Source of the DNA: Locusta migratoria
Taxonomy: Eukaryota; Arthropoda; Insecta; Orthoptera; Acrididae
Length of the DNA: 64,000 nucleotides
Assembly: GCA_026315105.1 (NCBI GenBank)
Contig: CM048751.1
Coordinates: 342,782,649 to 342,846,648 of the forward strand
Reading direction: 5' to 3'
Shown here: positions 35,016 through 44,039 of the stretch, one piece after another
How the letters are laid out: every line of letters starts with the position of its first letter
Numbering within the stretch: position 1 is the stretch's first letter
Notes under the pieces: generated by a model
Told to the model about the DNA's origin: nothing
The model's input: only the letters and a program-made list of their open reading frames with translations
Database searches by the model: none
Made by a program: the position numbers and the translations under genes

Positions 35016-35196
35016 CACTCATTTGCTGTCATCTAGTGACTTTATTATGGTGAAAGAGTTTTATGTTCTTCTGTACAGGTTGGAGTTGAACATGGAACTG
35101 CCAGAAGGACAGATGGGCTCTGTTGGGGCATCAACACAAGTATCTCAGGAGCAAGATGAACTTACTCAGCGCTTGGCTCGTCTGCGACAAGTTTGA
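16130..35196 (+). CDS. Chmp1: CHMP1, ESCRT-III charged multivesicular body protein 1 (three of its coding exons; 5' exon not found)
   Basis: The spliced CDS is join(16130-16374, 30844-31064, 35079-35196): 584 nt, that is 2 nt finishing a split codon plus 193 codons and a TGA stop. The protein is a small ESCRT-III subunit that assembles on endosomal and other membranes and is recycled by the Vps4 ATPase. It matches insect and human CHMP1 along its whole length: HLFNLKFAVKELERNSKKCE (helix 1), AIQKGNMEGARIHAENAIRQ, then SMAGVVKAMDAAMNSMNLEK, and a C-terminal MIM1 motif ELTQRLARLRQ that binds the Vps4 MIT domain. Typical length is about 200 residues, so only about 5-10 N-terminal residues are missing. 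Intron 2 (14.5 kb) and intron 3 (4.0 kb) hold nested transposons. It is the only host gene I can support here. Confidence 0.95.
16375..17040. other. CHMP1 intron 2, first part; nothing recognised
   Basis: AT-rich intronic sequence without a supported ORF or repeat boundary, ending where the mariner relic begins. Confidence 0.5.
17041..17425 (-). mobile_element. mariner transposase relic (minus strand)
   Basis: The minus-strand frame holds HFEILEHCAYSPDLTLSDHH followed by VFGPTKNALR. This matches the mariner C-terminal block around the last catalytic Asp (YSPDLAPSD in typical family members). It is followed by VHTYLVVQSNTFSSESFAKV, the usual tail. The outer end at 17041 begins GAGGTGTAGTCAATAAG-like sequence right after a TA dinucleotide, as expected for a mariner terminal repeat with TA target. 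The N-terminal two thirds are missing and frames shift near 17340, so it is dead. Confidence 0.8.
17550..17593. repeat. (AC)n microsatellite
   Basis: About 22 uninterrupted AC units in CHMP1 intron 2. Confidence 0.95.
17777..17921 (-). mobile_element. LINE I, 3' end (minus strand; separated from its body by LINE B)
   Basis: The minus-strand reading from 17921 down gives LYNRLTSDFKLLRHKSVF, then YYYVL and a run of A (T11 on the plus strand at about 17777-17787), that is the C-terminus and poly(A) tail of a LINE. The body of the same element resumes at 28893, directly beyond the target duplication of LINE B. Joined across B, the text reads TRNMYNIH|MYHCW without a break, so one insertion split it. 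Confidence 0.75.
18326..19974 (+). pseudogene. LINE B ORF1 relic (gag-like)
   Basis: This is homologous to copy A ORF1. FYVKHLEDKFGEVEGMSKMR is at 18528-18610. The region around 18800 keeps the bases deleted in copy A (readable as GLKDNRAATGAF). Knuckles are partly preserved near 18960-19075 (CGHMSHPDVPC, CVKCALHDPHC). Stops and shifts interrupt the start, and a ~200-bp foreign segment (19553-19753) interrupts the C-terminal part. The end reads …CCT ATG GAA TGA, with the ORF2 ATG inside it at 19971, the same ATGA overlap as in copy A. Confidence 0.8.
19553..19753. mobile_element. ~200-bp insertion in LINE B ORF1, MITE-like
   Basis: Copy A has no counterpart to this segment between the Ser/Pro-rich and Lys-rich parts of ORF1. 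Its ends are near-inverted: ACTCGTGTC at 19553 and GACGCGAGT ending at 19753 (8 of 9 complementary). It is AT-rich and non-coding. No clear target duplication is visible, so the MITE reading is tentative. Confidence 0.4.
19971..21225 (+). pseudogene. LINE B ORF2, endonuclease part
   Basis: The endonuclease motifs are partly legible: VILQWNCSGFF near 20025, ALQETWFPAQCTAALHGYQG near 20110, LLLGDFNAHNPL near 20400 (then a stop), and GSDHFPIFV near 20705. A perfect 72-bp tandem duplication (20528-20671) repeats the block around AIDLCVCSPSLRP. The linker toward the reverse transcriptase continues to AIAEHMAEHYA at 21225, where LINE D begins. Stops and frameshifts make it non-functional. Confidence 0.85.
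20528..20671 (+). repeat. Perfect 72-bp tandem duplication inside LINE B
   Basis: Bases 20528-20599 are repeated exactly at 20600-20671. The unit is 24 codons long, so the frame is kept. Copies A and C have only one unit. Confidence 0.95.
21861..23277 (+). pseudogene. LINE D ORF1, gag-like zinc-knuckle protein
   Basis: Likely start is around ATG 21861, but stops follow soon. The recognisable N-terminal part (FLVVSRTDGKDFTSVYPFV near 21960) has the same SRTDG/TDG motif as copy A. A run of 19 G at 22190-22208 breaks the frame. After it, the frame 22237-22641 has PNPMRCFQCHRYNHTRQSC (knuckle 1), CVNCGKDAHEGDC and CRNCNGDHAASSRDC. A Ser/Pro-rich C-terminal region follows in the next frame (22669-23277, stop TGA). 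It is probably an RNA-binding gag-like protein. It shares only general features with the A/B/C ORF1. Confidence 0.8.
23320..26910 (+). pseudogene. LINE D ORF2: endonuclease, reverse transcriptase, RNase H
   Basis: The start ATG at 23320 gives MALLQWNIHGFRSN, the endonuclease opening. CLQETKLRPSDRAD follows, with a frame shift near 23440, then VLVGDFNAHHPLWG near 23720. Reverse transcriptase: SSYRPISLTSCVCKVMERMV near 24840, a stop in WLL*SRR at 24917, FFDL*KAYDTCW near 25060, ENGVPQGSVLSVALF near 25215, and the catalytic FVDDFAIY near 25317. RNase H lies in the frame 25806-26588: YTDGS, NFTAELFAL, CSDSLSAL and VPGNETADIAAKA carry the acidic residues. A Cys/His tail (CSCGEQLTVRHVILSC) follows near 26730. 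It has about four to six lesions. Confidence 0.88.
27069..28600 (+). pseudogene. LINE B ORF2, end of reverse transcriptase and RNase H
   Basis: It resumes with YFSSVSIGVA (the position just after the FADD of copy A), then HGLQFSTQKTCVMNF, DPELYLGGEPLQVQETHHFL and RLDYGSLVYD-like text near 27410. RNase H is degenerate: TMELVDILRAFKHL near 27905, FIWTPGHIGISGDKHVDHLA near 28098. The catalytic palm is in the missing part. Many stops. Confidence 0.8.
28837..28883 (+). other. LINE B 3' terminal hairpin and tail
   Basis: AAGGGACT (28837-28844) and AGTCCCTT (28862-28869) form an 8-bp stem with a 17-nt loop, followed by CCAACAACAACAAA. The same stem is at the end of copy C. It probably serves as the reverse transcriptase recognition signal. 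Confidence 0.8.
28893..30650 (-). mobile_element. LINE I, main part (minus strand), host of LINE B
   Basis: Read downward from 30650: ISTRIFPNSLKTAEVTPLLK-like text followed by KGDTEKVINY at 30636-30500, a foreign stretch (29985-30495), VFSKLWESF near 29960, a remnant of GSVLRPLLFLLYIDNI near 29560, then the C-terminal region LFRMQNRAFWATCNLKKLET at 29143-28900. It is a CR1/Jockey-type reverse transcriptase with many stops. It ends at the LINE B target duplication and continues at 17921. Oldest layer of the nest. Confidence 0.75.
29985..30495. mobile_element. ~0.5-kb unidentified insertion in LINE I
   Basis: The LINE I reading is interrupted between NYPSV and SVFSKLWES. The ~510 bp in between are more GC-balanced and have no ORF. 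It could be a solo LTR or a non-autonomous element. I could not fix terminal repeats or a target duplication. Confidence 0.35.
30844..31064 (+). CDS. Chmp1: CHMP1 coding exon (central helices)
   Basis: The acceptor is a long T tract then CAG at 30841-30843. The exon opens with GTT ACT CAG (VTQ). The donor is GCAGG|GTATGT at 31064/31065, leaving two bases of a Gly codon (phase 2). It encodes the core through MQQVADEAG. Reading frame and residues match insect CHMP1 without gaps. Confidence 0.95.
31065..32520. other. CHMP1 intron 3, first part
   Basis: AT-rich intron with a (GT)n microsatellite at 31570-31611 (21 units) and no supported ORF. Confidence 0.6.
32530..32740 (-). mobile_element. Penelope-like terminal fragment with (AC)n
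   Basis: Contains a long (AC)n run (32605-32666). On the minus strand it has a CTGAAGA-stem-GAAAGC motif at 32700-32674, the kind of text found at Penelope-like element ends. No coding part is present. Identification rests on the motif and on similarity to the terminal arm of the Penelope element at 37-40 kb. Confidence 0.45.
33107..33235 (+). mobile_element. Possible hAT-type terminal relic
   Basis: Starts CAGTGTTTTCAACCTTCC and continues with GGTGGCCCCC, the common form of a hAT left end (CAGTGGTTCTCAACC-like). No transposase or right end was found. Weak assignment. Confidence 0.35.
33417..33491. repeat. (CT)n microsatellite
   Basis: About 37 CT units in CHMP1 intron 3. The Leu/Ser-repeat reading frames here are products of the repeat. 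Confidence 0.95.
34290..34905 (+). mobile_element. LINE K: short reverse transcriptase relic
   Basis: Plus-strand pieces: RRYKNAINEAGKMEYRQLRN near 34320, SCPQTLRKM near 34640, then NYRAISLISHGCKILTQIIY and KRMEKL near 34690-34760, and FGFTRNVGTREATL-like text near 34790. This order matches the N-terminal half of a LINE reverse transcriptase (linker, then motif with YR.ISL). Heavily interrupted and truncated at both ends. Confidence 0.6.
34981..35011. repeat. (GT)n microsatellite
   Basis: About 15 GT units, 67 nt upstream of the last CHMP1 exon. Confidence 0.9.
35079..35196 (+). CDS. Chmp1: CHMP1 terminal coding exon with MIM1 motif
   Basis: The acceptor is TTCTGTACAG at 35069-35078. The first G completes the Gly codon split by intron 3, giving G-LELNMELPEGQ. 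The exon ends with DELTQRLARLRQV and TGA (35194-35196). ELTQRLARLRQ is the conserved Vps4-binding MIM1 helix. Confidence 0.95.
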
Positions 35197-35333
35197 GCAG
35201 TGTGGAAGGCTGGTGCTGTGTTGGAATTGCTTGTGCCTCTTGTAGTCCCTGCCTGTTCATATTCTTTTGTATATTGTATATGTGTGGTCCATTGTTTATA
35301 TACCTCTGTCAACATAGTTTTCTTTTAGAAATA

Positions 35334-35410
<77 letters not shown>

Positions 35411-36280
35411 TTGTTGTTTTAAATGTTTAGTGACTTAATAAGGTGATCGCTCTTTTGAATTCATTTCTATTAATTTTGTTGTTCATACATATTCTGTAGT
35501 GGAAGGCAAATGTGTTACTACACATATAGGCAAGGTTTCTCATTAAACTTCTTTTATCAGTATACTTGAAGGTGCACTAAACACTGCACTTTCTTTCGGA
35601 GAGCTCTTCTTTAGTTTGTTACAATGAGTACATACTATATCTTTTTTTACAAAATCTCCTTAACAAAGTGAACACAATAACTTGCCTAAACAGTGGTTTC
35701 GGTAATCTTTTGTAAATGTGCTTTGGATCATAATTGATCCAGCATTAATTGGAGGTACTTAAACAGTTGTTACAAAGGAAGTCTTGTCCTCCTAGAAGCT
35801 CCACTGTGATGGGACTTGATTCATATAATATGCCATCTTTACTGAAGGTGCTACTAGAAGATACACAGTTATACGCGTAGGGAATTTTTTTACCTTTTTC
35901 TTACTCATTACTGCTTGTTTCCAGTATTTGCTCAGTAATTGGTTTGTGAGGCACAGAAGACTTTGTTATATAAAGATACATCTGAATTCAAAATTTATTT
36001 AGTGGCACACAGAAATATTTTGAAGTTCTTATTTGTATACTGCATATTTATGTCCATTACTATTTTGTGATTGTGAGATGATGTGTAAAATTTTTTTTCT
36101 CATTCATGTTTTAAGGGTATGTAATAAATGTGTAATGGTTGTAAATGTTGCAGCCCTACTGTTGATAACAACAAACAGTGAACTTGTTTCGATATACAGT
36201 TGCCTTGTACATATGAACTGAGAGATATATTAACCTCACATGTTGTCAAAGAGCATAATAAAGCAGTTGTTTGTTAATAG
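35197..36280 (+). other. Chmp1: Probable CHMP1 3' UTR
   Basis: No coding frame follows the stop codon. Candidate AATAAA poly(A) signals are at 36123-36128 and 36257-36262. A (GT)n(GA)n microsatellite lies inside at about 35335-35406. The UTR end is inferred, not shown by transcript data. Confidence 0.55.
35335..35406. repeat. (GT)n(GA)n compound microsatellite
   Basis: GT units switch to about 30 GA units. It lies in the CHMP1 3' UTR. Confidence 0.95.
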
Positions 36281-36394
36281 GCTACAGTAACACTCTTTGA
36301 GTTGTGCCTGCAGTTATTAATTTGATAAGCTTGCTCTTAAAATATAAATATATTTTTTAACCCTTATATTCCACATTTAGTATTATTTCAATAT

Positions 36395-37095
36395 CTGCAT
36401 CTACAAACATACTTCACAAGCCAGCCATATGGAGCCTGGTGGTGGGTACCTTGTACCATTATTGAGTCATTTCCTTACCTGTTCCACTCACAAATAGAGC
36501 AAGGGAAAACAGCTGTCTTTACACCTCTGTTTTCTCTTAACTTTGTCGTCATTAGGCAAAGTGTACATTAAAAGGGACGGAGATTACGGTTTGACATCAT
36601 GCTCATTAGAGACTGGAAGTGTATGTTGGTGGCCATAGAAGCAATCTGTATTCAGCTTCAAATACCTGTTCTTTAAATTTTCTGAGTAGTGTTTACTGAA
36701 ACAAACATCTTCCTCCTGGGGACTCCCATTTGAACTCACGAAGGATCTCCGTAACACTTGTAGGTTCAGTGAGAATGCTAGTAAGAAATCTGACGGCCTG
36801 CATCTGAATTGCTTTATTGACTTAAATTAACCCAACCTGGTGGAATTCAGGATATTTGAGCAGTACTGAAGAATGAATCTTATTAATTTTCTCTGTGCAC
36901 TTGCCTTTGTAGATTAATCCCATGTTCCTAAAATTCTCTAAATTACAATTTTCATTTGCTACTATCTACTTCATATGGCTTTGCAACCTGACACTTAGAT
37001 AATTAGTCAAAATGATTGTCTTGAATAGCACACCCCCGAAAGCTGTATTCAAACATTGTGTGCATTAATTCACATTTTATAATAATGGAAAGTCG
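36395..37095 (-). mobile_element. LINE L: decayed 3' part of a dispersed insect LINE
   Basis: The plus-strand text (ATCTGCATCTACAAACATAC... GGTGGTGGGTACCTTGTACC... TGAATTGCTTTATTGACTTA) matches, from memory, the reverse complement of an abundant arthropod LINE whose end carries a (GATGTA)n tail. No frame remains open. Needs a repeat library to confirm. Confidence 0.5.
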
Positions 37096-37102
37096 AGGTT
37101 GG

Positions 37103-37540
37103 AATTAATAATATAATAAGGACAATTTACAACTCACCGCAAAGACGTGGCGACAGTCTGCGACAGGCACATACAAAAGACACACACATACAACACTTTT
37201 AGCTATCGGCCATGGCTTTCTTCAGAAAATAGAACACTCACGCAATGACACTGACACACAACACAGTCATACAACTATCACCTCCGGCTGCCGCACTTCG
37301 AATCATGCTCTGCGATGAATCGGGGAAGGGAGGGGAGGGGAGAGGGGATAGGAAGGTTATGTCACAGTGGTGGGGACCTTCGGCTATCGCACTTTGAATC
37401 ACACTCTGCGGCGAATTGTAGATGGGAGGGGAGGGGAGGGGATAGGAAGGTTACGTCACGGTGGTGGGGACGGGTTAGATGGGAATAACAAGATGCAGCT
37501 TAGGAATGGAGTGGGGAGGCGGGTGAGGGGAGAAAAATAA
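37103..37540 (+). repeat. Penelope left arm (inverted relative to right arm)
   Basis: It is the reverse complement of 39532-39867 over nearly its whole length, with about 10% differences. It is longer because a ~96-bp unit (37293-37388) is repeated once (37389-~37483). Confidence 0.88.
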
Positions 37541-37548
37541 CTGTAGTT

Positions 37549-38671
37549 ATGGATCACAGTGACAACATGGCAAAAGGTCTCCGTCAACTCTCTTACTCCT
37601 CCACCTACAAATTGTGCCAGATTGACCCCATCCTCAAAGTCCAACAAGATTGCCAATCCCTACTAAAATCCTATGGCCCCTCCCAGAAACTCTCCCCTGA
37701 ATCCATCTCCCTCCTTACCCCAGCAGCACCCCCCACACCCATCTTCTACATGCTCCCCAAAATCCACAAACCTAATAATTCTGGATGCCATATTGTGGCG
37801 GGGTTACTGTGCTCCTCCCGAACGAATTTCAGCCTTAGTTGCCAAACACCTCCAACCAACTGTCCAAAATCTATCTTCCCACATCAAGGATACCAACCAC
37901 TTCCTTCACCGACTCTCCACCATTCCCACCCTTTTGCCTCCTGGATCCTTACTTGTCACAGTGGATGCCACTTTCCTATACACCAACATCCCACATGCCC
38001 GTGGCCTTGCTGCTCTGGAACACTACCTCTCCCAATGTCCCTCTGAACTCAAGCCTGATACCTCATTTCTCATAACCCTCACCAATTTCATCCTACTTGA
38101 CAACTACTTTTCCTTTGAGGGGAAAGTTTACCATCAAATCCAAGGCACAACCATGGGCACCCGCATGGCATCCTCGTATGCCAACCTGTTTATGGGCCGT
38201 CTGGAGGAAACCTTCCTAGCATCCCAAAACCTCAAACATCTGGTCTGGTTCAGGTTCATTGATGATATTTTCATGATCTGGACTCAGGGCCAGGACACCC
38301 TTTCCTCCTTTCTCCAGAACCTCAATTCCCTCTCTCCCATCCACTTCATCTGGTCTTCCTCAACCTACCATGCCACATTCCTGGATGTCAACCTCCACCT
38401 CACTGATGGCTCCATCCACACTTCCATCCATATTAAACCTACCAACCACCAACAGTACCTACACTTTGACAGTTGCCATCCCTTCCACATCAAAAAATCC
38501 CTCCCTTACAGCCTGGCCACCCGTGGACAGAATATCTGCAGTAACAAGAACTCCCTTTCTGAATATGCTGAAGGTCTCACAAAGGCCTTCAGACAGAAAC
38601 TACCCCACAGACCTAGTCCGCAAACAGATCTCCCATGCCATATCCTCACACACCCCAAATCCTCCTCCTAA
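37549..38671 (+). pseudogene. Penelope-like reverse transcriptase (one frameshift)
   Basis: The first frame (from 37549) has YKLCQIDPILKVQQD and FYMLPKIHKPNN, the characteristic early Penelope RT motif. One extra G in the run near 37798-37802 moves the reading into a second frame: IVAGYCAPPERISAL, VTVDATFLYTNIPHARGLAA (first catalytic Asp region), YHQIQGTTMGTRMASSYANL, and the catalytic FRFIDDIFMIW near 38255. FLDVNLHL and HIKPTNHQQYLHF follow. The frame stops at 38671, and stops separate it from the endonuclease. The RT is of the telomerase-related Penelope class. Confidence 0.88.
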
Positions 38672-38761
38672 CACCAGTAACCATCCACAAAAGAGTAAAC
38701 CCCCTTGTCACCCAGTACTACCCTGGACTCGAACAACTAAATTACATCCTTCGCCAAGGTT

Positions 38762-39289
38762 TTGGTTTTCTATCCTCGTGCCCAGAAACGAGACATCGTG
38801 CCCAAGATTCTTCCCACCCCTCCTAAAGTGGTGTTCCATCGCCCTCCCATCCTAGTTCATCCTTATGCCGCCCCGAAACCCAGCTCACTGCCACAGGGAT
38901 CATATCCTTGTGGAAGACCCTGCTGCAAGACCTGTCCAATCCACCCACCCAGTACTTCCTATTCCATTCCTGTCACAGGCTTTTCCTACCCTCTCAGATG
39001 CCGGGCTACCTGTGAAAGCAGCCACGTAATTTACCAACTGTGCTGCAAACACTGTACAGCTTTCTATATTGGCATGACCATCAACCAGCTATCCATTAGG
39101 ATGAATGGCCACCGCCAAACTGTGGCCAAAAACAAGGTGGACCACACTGTGGCACAGCATGCAGCGGAGCACATGCTTGATTTCAATGGCTGCTTTACAA
39201 TCCGGGCCATGTGGATCCTCCCATCCTCCACCAGCTTTTCTAAACTGTACAGCTGGGAGTTATCCCTACAATACATCCTCCGATCCTGA
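38762..39289 (+). pseudogene. Penelope-like GIY-YIG endonuclease domain
   Basis: The frame continues the element after a gap of about 90 nt with stops. A Cys-rich linker (CGRPCCKTCPIH) precedes the GIY-YIG core VIYQLCCKHCTAFYIGMT, with the second Tyr-Ile-Gly intact. It is followed by NQLSIRMNGHR, whose Arg is expected in the active site, and an EL near the end (YSWELSLQ). This nuclease nicks the target for insertion. The upstream Met is incidental. Confidence 0.85.
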
Positions 39290-39399
39290 AATCAACCAGG
39301 CCTCAACCTACGATAACTTCCGTATTTTTTTCTCTACACCTTACAGTTCCTACCTCTCTATCCCAAACCTCACCTATTTTGAGTGGTGCGTGAATGTGC

Positions 39400-39402
<3 letters not shown>

Positions 39403-39455
<53 letters not shown>
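39403..39455. repeat. (GT)n microsatellite in the Penelope element
   Basis: About 26 GT units between the endonuclease and the right arm. Confidence 0.95.
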
Positions 39456-39458
<3 letters not shown>

Positions 39459-39531
39459 CAGTCTTGTGTACTTGCAGTTTGCACACATTTTGTATATTTA
39501 TTTTACTTTATTTTCTTTTGTTTCTTTTATT

Positions 39532-39867
39532 TTATTTTTCTCCCCTCAGCCGCCCCCCGCCCCATTCCTAAGCTGCATCTCGTTATTCCCATCTAACCCG
39601 TCCCCACCACCGTGACGTAACCTTCCATTCTCCTCTTCCCTCCCCTCCCCTCCCCGATTCGCCACAGAGCGAGATTTGAAGTGCGGCAGCTGGAGGTGAT
39701 GGTTGTATGACTGTGTTGTGTGCCTGTGTGATTGTTCTATTTTCTGAAGAAGGCCATGGCCGATAGCTGAAAGTGTTGTATGTGTGTGTCTTTTGTATAT
39801 GCCTGTTGCAGCTCGTCACCACGTCTTTGCGGTGTGTTGTAAACTGTCCTTACTATATTATTATTTA
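39532..39867 (-). repeat. Penelope right arm (inverted copy)
   Basis: Complement of the left arm, single-unit version. It contains CTGAAGA-GGCC-AT-GGCC-GATA at 39744-39765, a hammerhead-like core with one changed base (see findings). Confidence 0.85.
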
Positions 39868-42394
39868 ACATTTTTCTATATTTAAACTTAACTATATATA
39901 AACTTAAATATTCATCACACCAAGTAGTCATCTTTTATCTAACTACCGTACCTCTGCACCTTCCACATCTCTCAGAATCTTCAACAAATGCTCACTTGTT
40001 TCTGCTCATCCCATCCAAAGAATAATTTATGTATATAGACAATAAGAGAGATCCACTTGACTCTCTGACAATAACCTTGTCTTTGATAAGCACTTTTTAT
40101 GAGGAAAACATTTTGAGCTCTATTATGCTTATTTCTACAGTTTTAGTAAATCTTTACAAATCAGAGCAACAAGGTTTGTTGGATGAGCGTGGTAAATATC
40201 CATGAAATAATGCAACATTTTCGTTGTGTCTTAATAGTTGGTAACCTTGATTATTCAAACGATCATAGAAAGAATTTCAACAATGTACAGTTCTTTGACA
40301 GCCAGTTGAAGTGGCCATTGCATTGACAACAATTGAAAATTGAGGAAACCTAGTTTCACACAGTTATTAAATTTAAATGTGGTCAGACAAGCACCAAACA
40401 CAAATACAAATCCCATTAGTAGTGTGCAAATAGTTAAAACTCCACTTTCTATGTGGCACAATGCAGATAACCTTTCTACTTCATTTTATGTGGTTACCAA
40501 CAGAGGACAGGTTGCAATATGGTTGCTACTAATTTTCAGCATTGCACAAATCAGACTTTTGCACCATCTGACTAACGACCACTGAATGGGTCTGGCTCGG
40601 GCGCCGTCCACAATGTGTTAAGATATTTTAATGTTTGACCAAATGAATGTTGCAAAAAAATTATCTTTTACCTTGCTTATGATACACTGAATTCAACTTG
40701 CAACAAGATTTTTCTCTTCATAATGAGCTAAAAAAGAAAAGGAAAAATGAAATTCTAATTAGATCAATAATTCTGCCATTTGGTAACAAAGTTGGATCAA
40801 CTGCCCTTCTAAGAAGCAAACATACATGTGCCCTCAACTGAACCAAGATATACAGGGTGTACCGAAATATCAGGGTTTAAATGACGTTACTATTACAAAT
40901 TACACATTAAATGAACAAGTAACTCAAACAGTTTGTCCTAAAAGTATTCAATGTGAGATCAGAGAGGTCACATGGCACACATTGAGTTGATAGCAGAGTT
41001 TGTCCCAAACCTTGCTCTGTGTGTCTGGATTAATTGATGTAACTTCAGCTTCAATACTGTGTAGTAGGTTGTTTTGGTCAGTTGTGAACAGGTAGTTAGT
41101 TTTGACTTACTTGAAGCTTAATAGATCCTGTCTCTTAAAAAAGTGATTTAAGGTTGCCTTACAAATAATGTAAGTTAGTTAGTTTCGGGTTTAACGTCTC
41201 ATTGATAATGTGATCATTAGAGATAACATCATAAAGGAAGTAAGTTACAATACAGTTACTGCAATCATGAATGTTCCTCAACTGCAGGAAAACATTTTAA
41301 TGAATGCTTTTCATAAAGGAAAAATATATTCACTCAGCCCTAGTTAAACACAATGTATAAAAAGCATAGATGGGCCCCAAGAGACTGGTTTATGCATAAC
41401 TGTTGCCAAGCTGCACTAAGCGTAGACAAAGGTAAGGTTAGCAACATATGCACAGGTAATAAGAAAAATTAGACAATTAAAAGTATATCAACACATCCCA
41501 GAAATTTGCAGTATTTTGACTATAACTGAGACAAAGTTTGGACCAGGTGAATAGTCTTTCATTCCAAATCTATGAATTACTGTAGAGGATAAGATTTTCC
41601 CTAATGCTTGATGTAGAACTGTGTGAAATTGAACAACTTTTGAGTGCTACAATTTCTAATGAGACTAATTATTACAACCAGGACAACTAATTATTAGTAA
41701 TGAGAGCCCATCAGGTTCGTCACAACTGAAGCAGCTCTCTGATCTTCTATCAAAGAGTTTCCCCCCATCTATGTTTATCCAAGAATGACAGTTTTACCCT
41801 GTCTGCAGCAATCTCTGTTTAATGTATCTGCTACTGCATCCTAGTACACTGATACATACTAGATTTGTGTTTGGGTTGTGGATACAAGAAAACCGTAGTT
41901 GAGATAAATAGATATTTGACAAGTTTAATGAAGACTGATACATTTACAAAAGTCTTACACAAGCGAATGTGCTAGTAACAAAGAAAAAACTGATGAATTA
42001 CTCCATTTGGTGACGTGGTCCAAGCAGACAAGGCATAGTCCGGTGTTTTGGTCCTCAGTTGAAGACAGATGCTACTATGTTGGTAAAGTTTGTATGTAAA
42101 CTCTCAACTGAACAGCACCCTTGGTGGATTAGTTGCCTTGTACGCTGCCAAAGGATTACAGGGACACCAAAATTCAGTTGTCCATTACCTGTCTAGCAGT
42201 GTAGCGAAGCACCCATTGATATATGCCGATTTTGTTCATGTGAGTATTGTTATCAGTGTTGGTCAAGTCCATACTCCAGAATGATTAAATTCAATGTTAG
42301 GTTGCACTCATAAAGTTAAGACTGAGGTTTGCAATAGTCTGTCTGACATAAAACACTTCTATCATTGAGATGAGAAATAGTAGTAGTAGTAGTA

Positions 42395-42433
<39 letters not shown>

Positions 42434-43495
42434 GCGCCATGTATAGGTTCCTATGGTGTAGTACTAAACTGTTTATCTCTCACAGTAAGTGTACGCTGAA
42501 GTATTAATGTTGCAGTGTTGCACTGGAGACAATGTAGTTATTCTGTATGCAGTGCTCCATATTATCAAGAAGTCAACGAATACTGAAAGTCTGGTAATTC
42601 AATCGACAGAGCAGTTCATGTCTGTTTAAATAAGATGTCATGGTGGTGTCAGTCTGCTATAAAGTAAGTTTGGGTATTTGTTGAAGAAATGGCATTAGCT
42701 GATTGTCCGTATAGAACTTTCCATTAAATATAGTATTTCCAGAGAATTGTCTTAACTGTGTCAACAGCATCAGCCACTCTTTCAGCCAATACATGTCCTC
42801 ATGTCCTGCAGTGATTACTTCGTAAAGAACGAAGTTGAAATCTATCTTGTATAATAGAACTATATATTCAGAAGTCGGATTACAACTTCAAGTACAAATG
42901 TCTCTGCAAAAGGCGACGTCTTTCTCTGTCTTAATGTAGTCTGCACCAAAAGTAATTAATTACAAATTTTAATCACAATATTGTAATGAACAATTATGAA
43001 AGAAGAGAGGTTTCTGATGAGTTTGTCACTCGTGTATGTATATTATGGCTAGTGGCAGGCACAGAGCAGAAATATCTCTGGAGTGAGCATTCAGATGCAC
43101 AGAACAGATTTTCTGTTCTCAACATTAAGGTGGAAATATCACCTGATATTACGAAGAATCTACTAATCAATGACTTCATCTTGGTCCTTTTTTGTTCAGT
43201 TAAGACGGATAACTATGTGTAAACGGCCCTTTTAGCAATGATTCCTCAACTTTCTTGTTGATTCTGTGACATATTTATTTAGATATTAGTTCATGTTATG
43301 TGGTTGCTCTGCGAAAAGGTGGTGGTGCATCTTTGTAGCCAATGTGGTACAAACCAATCGTAAGAGCAAATAAATGTATGGAAAGAGTGAATTTGTCTCA
43401 GTATCACTTGTTAATTCCAGCTTAATATTGAGAAGATGCACAGAAGCCAATGCTCACTCCATAGATCTTTCTACTCTATGTATAATTTAGTCATT
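39868..43495. other. Mostly anonymous non-coding sequence
   Basis: No supported ORF. Recognisable items: an ACAGGGTGTACC motif at about 40853 like a DNA-transposon end, a SINE/LINE-tail-like segment at 41175-41230 (TTTCGGGTTTAACGTCTC ... CATTAGAGA), and a (AGT)n(AAT)n microsatellite at about 42381-42431. Confidence 0.5.
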
Positions 43496-43930
43496 ATACC
43501 CTCCAAAAGATGCATTTCTTTTCTTTCCATGACATTGCAAAGCATATGGGATATAGTTAGGACAAAAAAAAAATTGTTTTTCCTCCTATCTGGACTATAC
43601 TTCACTTGCAGTGGCAGCGGTTTAGTTTGCTATTGTTGGTAACAAACTGTTTGCTTTAGGAGGATGATTAATTTACTGACCATAACAGCATAAATTATTT
43701 ATTTCATCATGAACATAAAGAATTATTCCCCTCATTCTACGTGACTGATTTTTGAAAAACATTCAACGGCCGTTGCCAACATTAGCCCACAACGTCGCCG
43801 CCGTAAGTAAAATAGTACCCCTTCTTGTAGTGTATTACACCATAGTTATGAGAATGAAAAAAAAAAAAAAAAAAAAATATGCAGCAACGCCATAATTAGC
43901 TTTTTGGTGTACTATGTAACTAATGTCACT
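43496..43930 (+). repeat. Unknown ~0.4-kb repeat, copy 1
   Basis: Alignable with 46135-46535 in the same orientation. Shared blocks include TTACTTGCAGTGGCAG-like text, TTTGCTTTAGGAGG, TTAATTTACTGA, TTATTTATTTC and TAGTTATGAGAAT-like text. It is non-coding and carries an A run near 43857. Family unknown. Confidence 0.75.
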
Positions 43931-44039
43931 TCACTTTGTCCTTTCCTGTACTATGCCGTTTTTGAGGCATTCCTAAACAGAACACACTCAAAATGTAATG
44001 AGGGTACACCAAAATCAGAAAGGAATTCTACGTAAATTC

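Larger units (their letters stand above)
37103..39867 (+). mobile_element. Penelope-like element with inverted terminal arms
   Basis: A 2.8-kb element with a reverse transcriptase region, a GIY-YIG endonuclease region and long inverted terminal arms (37103-37540 and 39532-39867). Penelope-like elements are known for terminal repeats in direct or inverted orientation and for this enzyme pair. No clear target duplication flanks it. It has at least two frame breaks, so it is inactive. A (GT)n run lies just inside the right arm. Confidence 0.88.
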
